Assembly: GCA_003184365.1 (NCBI GenBank)
Contig: NKYR01000076.1
Span: 1 to 64,000, forward strand
Direction: 5' to 3'
Length of the DNA stretch: 64,000 nt
From: Evernia prunastri
Lineage: Eukaryota; Ascomycota; Lecanoromycetes; Lecanorales; Parmeliaceae
Shown here: piece after piece, positions 24,269-33,529 of the stretch
How positions within the stretch are numbered: the first letter of the stretch is position 1
Layout: every line of letters starts with the position of its first letter
The notes under the pieces: generated by a model
Told to the model about the DNA's origin: nothing
The model's input: the letters and a program-made list of their open reading frames with translations, nothing else
Databases searched by the model: none
Position numbers and translations under genes: made by a program

Positions 24269-26530
24269 ATGGAGTATCGCCCATTATCTCCAGAGGATGG
24301 CGAGATACGACTTATCACCCTATTGAATGGCAACGATGAGTCACTTCCTGCTGAGATACCTGTAAAGTGCACGCTCGAGCATGTCAAATTGGACGAAAAA
24401 TCCCGAGCAGATGCCTACAAAGCTGCTGACAGCGCAAAAGGGGCTGAACGAGTGTGGCCTGAAGCGCATGCGAAGATGGACACGGAATTGCTTTGGAATG
24501 TCAAGCAGTTCGGTTCGAGCATTCGTGATGCGGGCGCCGCGGCTTCAGAACTCACGGAAACTGGACTGGATGTACAAGGAGATGGAAGCCGCTCCTGGAG
24601 GTTTGCATGGGGTGACTACGTAGCCTTGTCTTACTGTTGGGGGGATGCTCGGACAACCCGGGAGATCGTTGTGAACGGTCGCAGCGTCCATGTCACTGTG
24701 AATCTCGAAGCCGCACTTCGTCATTTAAGAAATAGCTATTGCATCAAGCAAGGTTTCAAGCTATGGGCTGATGCCATTTGCATAGATCAAAGCAATAATG
24801 AAGAGCGCGGGCAACAGGTTGGTCGAATGAGGGACATATATGCATCAGCCTGGCATGTAGTAATCTGGTTGGGAGTGGACGCTAACGACAGTAACAGTTC
24901 TCTGGCAATGTCAGCCATCAAGCATCTTAGTGCCCGTATGAGCATGGGGAGCCCGCTGAACGGACTTTATCGTACGAGTAGAGCGATTGATGCCAGACCA
25001 TTATTCATCATCTGGTCAACCTACAAGAGCTCTATGAGGAAAGAGGTTTATCGGGCCCTGTACCATCTTCTAACCCGGCCTTACTGGCGTCGTCTCTGGA
25101 TTTTGCAAGAAGTGGCCCTCGGAGGACGAGCTTCTCCAGTCCTTTGTGGAACAGAGTGTGTTTTGTGGGAAGACATATACAAGGCTTCGTGTTTCATAGA
25201 ACTTGACGAGCATCGGTTTGGTAGAGACATCATAGCTTCTGTCAAGCCACGAATTCTGGGAGCATGGTCTTGGGAATTTGCGAGGGATCGGGTGGCCCAC
25301 AATGGCGGGTTTGAGACCTCTTCTGAGTATCTCTGGAAATTTCCGTTATTAGTCACGACCGTTCAGCAAGACGAGCATTACTCCAACTCGGACAGCTCTC
25401 CAGATGCAACGAAGGTGTTCAACCTCAGTCTTGGTGCTAAGGTAACCGATCCGAAAGATCGTGTGTACGCCATCCTCGGAATTACTAGCATTTCCTCCCT
25501 TGCTAAAACCGAACCTAATTATCATCTGTCTTTACGACAGGTGTATGTTGATTTCTCCAAGCAATTACTTGTTCGCGGCGGCTTGAACATACTTCGGCTC
25601 GTTCAAAGTCCAGTTGCAGAGATCAATACAGGCCAGACCTCCGATACGGTCCCGCGGGCTTTGAATCACTCAATCATTGAACCCGTAATCACTTACATAT
25701 ATACTAAAGGAAAAAGCCAGATTGTAGCATCAGACTGCACTCACAACCTGCCATCTTGTGTTATCTGCTGGGCATGTCCACGCGGTCGCACCGCCCAGCT
25801 ACTCGGCCAATACTCTGTCGATGGAGGCGGATCCAAAAGCAATGCAGCATTTGAAGGCAATCACATACTCAGAACCAGGGGAATGCTTTTTGACACAGTA
25901 AACTCACTTAGTTCATTTCATACCACTGAATCTGACAGCAAATTTCCATTCAACGGAGAGCCACGTTCCAGCTTCTATGGTGATGTTACTGCCACGAAGG
26001 AAGCACTATGGCGTACTCTGGTTGGAGACGCGACTCGAGATGGTGCGTGGGCACCAGAGTCATATTCACTCATACTGAAATCGGAAATGTGGCAAGACGC
26101 AGTCGCAGGTGTCAAATGCAACAATTTCGGTCTGCATGATTTCATGGCGCGCAACGCAAAACTCTCTGTCTTTGGGTACACATTGAGAGAAATTGTATTT
26201 GGGACCTCGCGGTTATTTTTCAAAAATAACAAGAGGCTGTACAACCCGACCGATATCGAAAGGGAGGCTCTATCATGGGCTATGAATGCCATGGCTTGGA
26301 GACGGCTGATAATCACAGATAAAGGGTATCTTGGACTGGCAGTCGCTGCTACTAAGCCCAACGATCGAATCTGCGTCTTGATTGGATGCAAGACGCCCCT
26401 AATTCTTTGTCCTCGCGGCAACTGCTTCCGTGTCATTGGAGAATGCTATATACATGGCATCATGAGAGGAGAGATTTCGAAAGACATTGTGGACGGTCAG
26501 TTGCAAATGGACGACATTCTACTTTGCTAA
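24269..26530 (+). CDS. Heterokaryon incompatibility (HET, PF06985) domain protein
   Basis: A single exon of 753 aa if translation begins at MEYRPLSPEDGEIRLITLL, the usual opening of this family; the frame is open 20 codons further upstream. The HET domain has its three blocks in order: YVALSYCWGD at 117-126, then LWADAICIDQSNNEERGQQV at about 165-184, and MRDIYASAWHVVIWLG just after. HET-domain proteins trigger programmed cell death when incompatible fungal strains fuse, or act in related NLR/TIR-like signalling; partners are not visible here. The stretch between LEHVKLD and the first block is about 70 residues longer than the short PPYEALSY-type linker common in the family. The C-terminal half carries a second cysteine/tryptophan-rich region (CVICWACPRG). 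No NACHT, ankyrin or WD repeats follow. It sits beside a MITE-like element. Confidence 0.92.
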   Translation: MEYRPLSPEDGEIRLITLLNGNDESLPAEIPVKCTLEHVKLDEKSRADAYKAADSAKGAERVWPEAHAKMDTELLWNVKQFGSSIRDAGAAASELTETGLDVQGDGSRSWRFAWGDYVALSYCWGDARTTREIVVNGRSVHVTVNLEAALRHLRNSYCIKQGFKLWADAICIDQSNNEERGQQVGRMRDIYASAWHVVIWLGVDANDSNSSLAMSAIKHLSARMSMGSPLNGLYRTSRAIDARPLFIIWSTYKSSMRKEVYRALYHLLTRPYWRRLWILQEVALGGRASPVLCGTECVLWEDIYKASCFIELDEHRFGRDIIASVKPRILGAWSWEFARDRVAHNGGFETSSEYLWKFPLLVTTVQQDEHYSNSDSSPDATKVFNLSLGAKVTDPKDRVYAILGITSISSLAKTEPNYHLSLRQVYVDFSKQLLVRGGLNILRLVQSPVAEINTGQTSDTVPRALNHSIIEPVITYIYTKGKSQIVASDCTHNLPSCVICWACPRGRTAQLLGQYSVDGGGSKSNAAFEGNHILRTRGMLFDTVNSLSSFHTTESDSKFPFNGEPRSSFYGDVTATKEALWRTLVGDATRDGAWAPESYSLILKSEMWQDAVAGVKCNNFGLHDFMARNAKLSVFGYTLREIVFGTSRLFFKNNKRLYNPTDIEREALSWAMNAMAWRRLIITDKGYLGLAVAATKPNDRICVLIGCKTPLILCPRGNCFRVIGECYIHGIMRGEISKDIVDGQLQMDDILLC

Positions 26531-26988
26531 CCTAGTCATTTCAAGTGGGTCTCGTGGCACAACATGTTTGATGTCAAGATGTAGGATATAAACCTTATTT
26601 TCGGATATGGTGGTTGGAATACCGTAACCGTAAGAGAACGTAGCAGCAGTCATGCACTGAGTCAAAATTCCAAAGGCTTTTGAAACAGACGGGCTTGTTT
26701 CCTGCAGGCTATTGGATAAGAAGAATAAGAGACATGAGAACCAATACCTTGCAGACGAAACAGAATTGCGTAGAAAAGCCTGATGAAGGTCAATGGGTTC
26801 TTGTTATGCGCCTGACGCGTAGAGCAACTCGAACAGAGTCCTTGAGCATTGTTCCCTTTCATGCACGAGTTTTGCCATATTCCTCTTAGACAGGAGCATG
26901 GGCCTCGAGTCATCAAGCAAAAGATCTAATGAGTGCTTTCACTTTCAAGACAGGACAAGCGGACCTTGGGCATCGGGTTTCTGGGCTA
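26531..26988. other. Intergenic between HET gene and MITE
   Basis: Nothing coding is supported. It contains the HET 3' UTR and ordinary mixed-composition DNA up to the TA that flanks the element. Confidence 0.4.
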
Positions 26989-26991
26989 TGT

Positions 26992-27030
26992 GCTCGGCTG
27001 AGGTGACACTAGTGCTCGGCTGAGGTGAGC
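26992..27030 (+). repeat. Left terminal inverted repeat of the MITE
   Basis: A 39-base arm built from two GCTCGGCTGAGGTGA units around CACTAGT, ending in GAGC. It is identical in reverse complement to 27545-27583. Confidence 0.95.
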
Positions 27031-27544
27031 CCAGCATATGCTAAGTATAACCGATTTTCACCGCCAATGAACTTTCCCGTAGCCGAAAAAAGTCCTCTCA
27101 TTCTAAATGACTCACAGCATATGCTCTAAGTATATGTCTAGCATATGCTCTGAGATAGATAATAGTTATAAATAAGAAGTTCTGGAATACTTAAAAGTCA
27201 GCCCCTGAGAGTCAGTCTCTACTTTAGTATCTCGTGAGATAGTAGATCACATCTTAAAGAGTGCGCTATCCGAACATTTCAAGGAGTCAGTCTCTGAGAG
27301 TCAGCCTCTACTTTATATACAAAGTATTATCTGTCTTAAGCATATGTTAAGCATATGCTTAGAGCATATAGAGTGTGACTTATCATCTCACAAGATATAA
27401 AGCATTATCGTATCTTTCACTGTTATTATCTATCTTAAAGCATATGTTGAGCATATGCTGTGAGTTGTTTAAAATGTTTATACTAATATCGTTAGTTTGA
27501 AGCTAAAGAACTTCACCTCAGACAACCGGATATACTCAGGATAT

Positions 27545-27583
27545 GCTCACCTCAGCCGAGCACTAGTGTCACCTCAGCCGAGC
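27545..27583 (-). repeat. Right terminal inverted repeat of the MITE
   Basis: Perfect reverse complement of 26992-27030. Weaker inverted similarity continues about 25 bases inward on both sides. Confidence 0.95.
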
Positions 27584-27852
27584 TGATACACGCGGGTGGC
27601 TCCGGTCTCTTAGCGCCGATCTCAAACGATCCGCGACGGCGGCGTCTGTAACTACAGCATTCGCCCTCTACAATAGTACAATTATTTCATCGTTTGATCA
27701 ATTAGTTAAGGGCCCTACATTCAGAACTTAATAGTGAGTAACTTCTACTGATGTTTACCTTAGTCCTGCCTAACCATGAGCGATAGGTTTAACCAGACAA
27801 ATCGCCAAAGCCCACGACTTCTCTCTCCACAAATTGCCTCTTGCTCGAAGCA

Positions 27853-28113
27853 ATGCCCTTCTTCAAGATCACGCTCATACGCTCGTCGATTGGTCTTCCT
27901 AAGAAGACACAGGGCGTCCTGAACGCATTGGGTCTGCGAAAGCGAATGGCGACTGTCTTCAAGCCCGTCAATCCGTCCACCGCAGGTCAAATCATGAGGA
28001 TAAAAGAGCTAGTTGCGGTATCGGAGGTCGAGGAAGCGTTGACAGGTGCAGAGATGCGGGAAAGGCGGAGGCCGGATCCGGGATATTACATTGAGAAGCA
28101 AGTGGGGGGTTGA
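27853..28113 (+). CDS. MRPL33: Mitochondrial large-subunit ribosomal protein uL30m (MRPL33)
   Basis: An 86-aa single exon starting at MPFFKITLIRSSIGLPKKT. The family signature is clear: IGLPKKTQGVLNALGLRKR, then VFKPVNPSTAGQIMRIKELVAV, the L30 ferredoxin-like fold that yeast Mrpl33 shares. The length equals yeast Mrpl33 (86 aa). The protein sits in the large subunit of the mitochondrial ribosome. Four in-frame non-ATG codons precede the start, and the ATG at 27853 is the natural one. The end (YYIEKQVGG) differs from the usual YVEK-type ending by only a few residues, so a small 3' intron is possible but not needed. Confidence 0.88.
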   Translation: MPFFKITLIRSSIGLPKKTQGVLNALGLRKRMATVFKPVNPSTAGQIMRIKELVAVSEVEEALTGAEMRERRRPDPGYYIEKQVGG

Positions 28114-28122
28114 TAGGCACAG

Positions 28123-28398
28123 GTGCTTGATAGGCTTCTGGACAAGATCACGCAGCTGCATTGGAACAGCAAAAGTGCAGCTAGTTCGAGCCGAGGAAAA
28201 TTGCCTGTCAGGGCAAAGCTTCAGTTCGACAATGCACGCGATCGCTGGGGTTTAATGGCTGAGCGACGCAAAGAGCTGGCTGTTCTTCACGAGTCAATCA
28301 CGTTGTCGACTAACGTGATTGACTATGACGCCGTTCTTCAGCTCTCGGTAGCTTTGAACAGGATGTTGCTTAAGAAGCGAATGAAAGCATGGGAATGA
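28123..28398 (+). other. 91-codon open frame without ATG, downstream of MRPL33
   Basis: The frame from 28123 to 28398 reads like a short helical, charged protein (LDRLLDKITQLHWN, MAERRKELAVLHE). However, it begins at GTG ten bases after the MRPL33 stop and has no upstream ATG. It could be a remnant, a second exon of an unrecognised transcript, or chance. I recognise no family. Confidence 0.25.
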
Positions 28399-28640
28399 TC
28401 AAGGCGTTGAGCAAGCATGTACAGGGATAATTCTTTTCTACCCATCATCATCCCATCCCACCTTCCAAGGGTTCTCCTGCCCGATAATGCCAAGCCTGTT
28501 AAATCCGAGATGCTCGGCAATAAAAACATTTCCAAGCCTCAAGTACGATCTTTATCGCTTGCCCGCCAACTTTTATGAGCTTATCAGTCACTGGCCATTG
28601 TCTATGAATTATGGGGAGCTCTCGTATGCCAGTGAGCCTT

Positions 28641-30418
28641 ATGACGGCCCTACCAACTTCCAAGAACAGTCCGAAAGGCAATTATCTCAACTTAAGCACT
28701 GATATGTAGGAGCTCTCTTCACATGGTGCATCATTCTGGTACTAATACTGAACACAGCCTCCGTAACCTCATATTCTTCTTCTTCCTGTTACGGTGGACT
28801 AGAAAAGGTGTCCTGCAGCTCAGAGGCCGCGGGATCTTCGGGACAGTGGCGGAGGCATACATCTCGGTACGCCGAACGCTGTATGGCATATTCCTAAGAT
28901 CTCCTGGTGTACGCAGCCAAGTACAAAAGCAAGTCACGGAAGCAATTACCAAGCTTGAAGGAAAGCTGGTCCCTCAAGGACCTGGCATAAGTCGATACCT
29001 CACGCTACCGAAGGAGGGATGGACCGGACAGCAGGTCAGGGCAGAGCTAGAGAAGCTCGGTGACATGGAGCATACACGCTGGGAGGATGGCCTTGTCAGC
29101 GGAGCGGTCTACCACGGTGGGAACGAGATGATCAAGCTACAGTCAGAGGCTTTTGAGAAATTCAGTGTTGCAAATCCAATACATCCAGACGTCTTTCCAG
29201 GAGTACGAAAAATGGAGGCGGAGATTGTCGCCATGATCCTCGCCATGTTCAATGCACCAGCTGGAGGAGCTGGAGTTACTACGAGTGGAGGGACAGAGTC
29301 AATACTGATGGCATGCTTAAGCGCAAGGCAGAAGGCGCGCACAGAACGTAGCGTCACTGAGCCTGAAATGTACGTGCAGCTACAAAATGACTGTGAATAT
29401 TTCTGCTGATTAGTGTAGGATTATACCACAAACTGCTCACGCAGCGTTTCGCAAAGCTGGCGCATATTTCGGTATCAAGGTTCACCTAGTAGCCTGTCCG
29501 GCACCCACTTACAGCGTACACATACCCAGTGTTTCTCGTCTAATAAATAGCAATACCATACTCCTGGTTGGGTCGGCTCCAAACTTCCCTCATGGCATCA
29601 TCGACGACATTTCATCCCTATCCCGCCTCGCCCTCCGAAAGAAAGGATCTCTACCTCTTCATGTTGATTGCTGTCTCGGCTCCTTTCTGGTCCCTTTTCT
29701 CGCTCGCGCGGGGTTTCCGACTGTACCCTTTGACTTTACCCTCAAAGGCGTCACAAGTATTTCCTGCGACACCCACAAATACGGCTTTGCGCCTAAAGGA
29801 AATTCTGCCCTTCTTTACCGAAACCCGGCACTTCGAACCTACCAGTACTTTGTCTCCGCGGACTGGTCTGGAGGCGTGTACGCCTCACCGAGCATTGCAG
29901 GCTCACGCCCCGGAGCTCTTATTGCCACCTGTTGGGCTAGTTTAATGTCTCAAGGCGAAAGCGGCTATATCGATAGTTGCCATAAGATTGTTGGCGCTGC
30001 TAAGAAGATTGAGTCGACCATCCGAGAACATCCCTCTCTACGAGACGATCTCACCGTCATGGGAAAGCCGCTCGTCAGCGTTGTCGCTTTCACGTCCAAA
30101 ACTCTCAACGTGTACGATCTCGCCGATGCTATGTCGAGTAAGGGATGGCATTTGAACGCTTTACAAAGGCCACCAGCCATTCATGTTGCTGTCACATTAC
30201 CGATCGTCGCTGCTGTAGATAAACTTGTCGATGACATGGTAGCCGTGGTGGAAGAGGAGAAGGAAAAGGAGAGGGTAAGAATAGTGGAAGGCAAGGGAGC
30301 AAAGGGCGGAGCCAAAGGCGATGTGGCTGCGTTGTACGGTGTCGCTGGGAGCCTTCCGAATCCCAGTGTAGTGAACAGTCTCGCTGAGGGTTTCTTGGAC
30401 ACGCTGTACAAAGCTTGA
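28641..30418 (+). CDS. DPL1: Sphingosine-1-phosphate lyase (dihydrosphingosine-phosphate lyase)
   Basis: Three exons, 28641-28705, 28758-29369 and 29419-30418, give exactly 559 codons (558 aa; yeast Dpl1 is 589). The short first exon was found by phase. It supplies MTALPTSKNSPKG and joins into one membrane helix (about 26-40, NLIFFFFLLRW) that anchors the enzyme in the ER. The PLP-decarboxylase fold follows: VSGAVYHGGNE, HPDVFPGVRKMEAEIVAM, TTSGGTESILMACLSAR, then LHVDCCLGSF. The cofactor lysine is K346 in SCDTHKYGFAPKG. The C-terminus ends AALYGVAGSLPN, then FLDTLYKA. The enzyme cleaves long-chain base phosphates to ethanolamine phosphate and a fatty aldehyde, the only exit from sphingolipid metabolism. 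A Lys/Glu/Gly-rich insert near residues 485-505 replaces the shorter yeast linker. Confidence 0.94.
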
Positions 30419-30808
30419 GGCTGTTGTTGACGGATTAGTGGCATTGGGCTTGAAGGATCATTGAAGGCAACAAGCATTTGCACAAAGGCATTATAACAAG
30501 GCATCGTTTTTTTAATGCATGCTTGGACTGCAAAGCAAATGCCGATCGGTGTGAAGTAGGCCTAGTTTTTAACTGACTACTCGAAAATAGTTAAGTATGG
30601 GTGTTTGAGATGGTCTTGCTAAAATATGCATTGTACTCTACGGATGTTCCTCCGCTAGTCTGATCCTCATTGTTTGTCAACCTCGCCATGACGTAACCAC
30701 TAGCTCATGGATTGTCGCTGGTGGTTGTAACTATGCTGCTTCTCAATACTCCATTATTGAGAAAGTCGAAATCCCCTTATTCGACGTATAAAAAAGTGTG
30801 ATATATTT
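30419..30808. other. Intergenic, nothing seen
   Basis: DPL1 3' UTR and the presumed promoter of the next gene. An AT-rich TATAAAAAAG-type sequence lies at about 30786-30796, just before the next ATG. Confidence 0.4.
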
Positions 30809-31272
30809 ATGACAATGGCATCCTACATCCGTCTCTCCACACTCGCCCCAGTCTTCCTCCAACCACTCCGTCACACCTTCGCCCCAGCCATCCGTCCGTC
30901 TCCCCTTCCCCTCCCCTTTTCCCCCTCCATCAACCCCCAATCGACTAATCAGCCCACAAAACAGCCCGCCGCACCCTCACAACCACGCACCCCCTTCTCC
31001 TCGCCCAGGGCGATCTCGGCAACCCGCAATCCACCTCGAGCGAGCAAGCCGGGCTCAAGCAGCGACGCGCGACCGAGGGCGCCCACTCCCCGGACACGGC
31101 GAGCGTGCAGCAGCCCGTGTCGGACCGGAGCGCGATCCCGGGCGACAAGGACGAGGGCACGCCGACGGAGGAGGCGGTGAAGAGGAGCCCGGAGGAGCCG
31201 GCCGCGAAGAAGAGGGCGAGCGTGGAAAACCAGGGGGAGAAGCCGTTGGGGCCGGAGGATGGGCAGAAGTGA
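30809..31272 (+). CDS. Small conserved fungal protein, probably mitochondrial, function unknown
   Basis: The C-terminal exon (about 30953-31272) reads LLLAQGDLGNPQSTSSEQAG, then RRATEGAHSPDTASVQQP, then SDRSAIPGDKDEGTPTEEAV, and ends PLGPEDGQK. This hydrophilic, repeat-free sequence has the look of a protein I have seen widely annotated as hypothetical in Pezizomycotina. The N-terminus MTMASYIRLSTLAPVFLQPLR is basic and hydroxylated like a mitochondrial presequence but lies in a different frame, so one intron is required. The acceptor is probably CTAATCAG at about 30945-30952. The donor is unclear because the first exon has only weak GT sites (GTCCGT near 30895). A TATA-like stretch lies at about 30786. 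Downstream GC content is high (over 65%) compared with neighbours. Confidence 0.5.
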
Positions 31273-33529
31273 GAGGGGGGAGGGTGAGGTTGGGGAGGGA
31301 TGCTCTTTGTTTTGAGGGCGGGCAGTGCAGTGGCTACGATGGGATGGGGGTTTGGATTGCGATATCGAAGAGTTCATTGAATCTACTATTCAATTCCCGT
31401 CGCTTCCTACCATTCCAAGAAGGGCTGATTGACAAAGTATATGTAGGGATGCTGACTACATGAGCAGAACTAACAACAGTCTTCCGTGCTATTAGCTTGC
31501 TTTTCCGAACCTAACCCAAAACTCCATGCCATCGGCAAACTCGACAACCCAACTCCAGTGCCCCATTTTGTCCTTGAGCCTTCCCTGGCTTCCGAAGCGT
31601 TGCCGCAATGTCAAGGATTCGTGACCGGGTTGTGATGGCTTCCCCTACCAGTCAGGAAACCCAGTGCCCATATTCTTTACGCAGACATGCTTGGTAAGGC
31701 AGAGAATCTCAAGCCAAGTTTGGTTCTCACACAAGAATGGAAGATTGACGCTGGAGACAGCAAGAGGAAGACCCCGAACGAAAGTCTTTACGCGTGTTTT
31801 GGACAGAAGACAGAAATCTCTTCTTATATGGACCAGGTCCATGGTGCTAGAGATTGAGTATCGGTATCAGGAGCAATACCCTTTTTTCGCAGGTCTTTGC
31901 AGGCTTCTTCCACGGTCCAGTCCCGCGGCATCTACATCCCAGCTGTACCTTATCGCCAGCTATCTCCAAAGATATGTGGAATTCCGAGATACAACATATC
32001 CGTGTAAAGAAGCCACATAACTCCCCAGGCTGAACCTTTGTCTCAACCACGGATCCATCCGCATCTATAGGCAAAAACCCTTGGCTGGACTCCCACTTTT
32101 CTTTAGTCGACGCCAAATTTCGCAGCATGCTTTCCTCAATCTTTCTTCCGGCGAGTACTTTGCGGCCGATCTTTTTATCAGCATGCCCTGCCACCAGAGT
32201 TCTCCCGATCGCCAAGAGGCTTGATACCGCTCTGCATGTCACCCTCAGCCAGCATTGTTTCGGAAGAGGAAAACTCGTTGGTGGTTTGCTGATCCCTTCA
32301 CGCAATTCTTTGCTAAATTGCATGGAAAACTGGATGACAGATAGGAAATGGAGGGCGGTGGATGATAATGTGGCCCTGGTCTAGCTGGTAATAGTATATT
32401 CAAACGAAGCAGTTCCAAAAGATGCGGACTAATGCACCGGAAGGGGGGGGTGTCCCTTTCCGACGCCAAGAGATGCGAGGATGGGCATCATGCCTGTTAG
32501 AGGGAGTTGTGGAGATTGACATGTTCCTTCTGCGTAATGTATGTAGAGTAAGGTAAGGGTATTCCTGCAGCTCTCGGTGGCTTATGAGTTCGTACTTTAG
32601 ATCGGGACTTCGGTTCGGGCCAGCACTCGTTTCACGGCGCTTGAACTCTATTTTGAACATTGAAATCTGAATTCAACTCTGAATGGAGTCAAGAAATGGA
32701 GCGTGCAGCTATGTACCTATGTAAGTACATGTTGAGTAATCTCATGCTGCGCAGGACTTCTGACGCCCCTCGGCTCTTTTGCGGAGATATACTGTACACT
32801 TACACTTTATAATATGTATGTGATGGTGTTGCGGTGCTTTTATTGTCTTCGGGCCTTTTTTTCACCACACTTTTTCGAGTGAATTATGTATGCATCTTTC
32901 TTATCTATTATTACTTCTTCGACCCTCTGCAAAACATTCTTCACCGCTTGTCGTGTCACGTGTAACCTTTATCATTTGTTTTGTTTTGTTTTGTTGTGTT
33001 GTGTTGTGTTGTGTTGTGTTTTTAATTACCAAATAACATAACGTCATTCGTAATCAGTCTTTACCTGAATAACTTCTTGTCTTCTTTCTCTTCAGAACCT
33101 ACCTATTCCATATCCAATCATTTCTCCCAGCTTCAATTCATGCTCAACCTTCCCATCTTCCATCTTCCGTCTCTCATTCAATCCCCCCACTGGATGCACA
33201 CAATCGCTGCTGCCAATCTCGAGCCAGTTTGCCAAGGGATCGTCTCTGGCTCTGCCGTGGCATTCGCCAGCGAGTGAATGTAGAACATGCATTGTCTTAA
33301 CTGAGCTAAGGTCGCCAAAATGTGGTTTCCTCTGGTATCTGAGTCATGCATGCCGTCCATATCCCATTCGATCCATCCTTCCGCTCATCATGACTGGACG
33401 CTGTTCCCTCCTCCTCTGGCAAAGGCCATTCTCCTCAACGACGTCTCACATTTCTCCAGCGACGACTGTTAAAGGTGCTCCAGCACCTTGATACAGTACC
33501 AGATTTCAATCTTCGCGAGCTCCATGCAG
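31273..33529. other. 2.2 kb without a supported gene
   Basis: A 158-codon minus-strand frame (31847-32323) is Cys-rich near its middle and could be part of a small protein, but it has no recognisable domain, signal peptide or spliced partner. A 66-codon plus frame at 33077-33277 is also unsupported. A pentanucleotide repeat at 32976-33022 is listed separately. Confidence 0.3.
32976..33022. repeat. Pentanucleotide microsatellite (TTTTG)n then (TGTTG)n
   Basis: About four TTTTG units pass into about six TGTTG units, ending in a T run. It is a compound microsatellite in which the second motif differs by one base from the first. Confidence 0.8.

Larger units (their letters stand above)
26989..27586. 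mobile_element. MITE-like non-autonomous DNA element with 39 bp perfect terminal inverted repeats
   Basis: The 39 bases at 26992-27030 are the exact reverse complement of 27545-27583. Each arm contains two direct copies of GCTCGGCTGAGGTGA separated by CACTAGT. A TA dinucleotide lies just outside both ends (26987-26988 and 27587-27588), as expected for a Tc1/mariner-type target duplication. That assignment is inference, because the outermost three bases of the arms do not match perfectly. The roughly 515-base interior is AT-rich and has no coding frame. It holds five AGCATATGCT palindromes (27033, 27116, 27140, 27350, 27450), two AGCATATGTT variants, and two pairs of internal direct repeats of about 33-35 bases (27196-27230 with 27285-27319; 27329-27360 with 27427-27460). 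No transposase is present nearby. Confidence 0.85.

Noticed and set aside
31847..32323. 158-codon minus frame considered as a cysteine-rich secreted protein
   Set aside because: No signal peptide, no recognised domain and no supporting splice structure.
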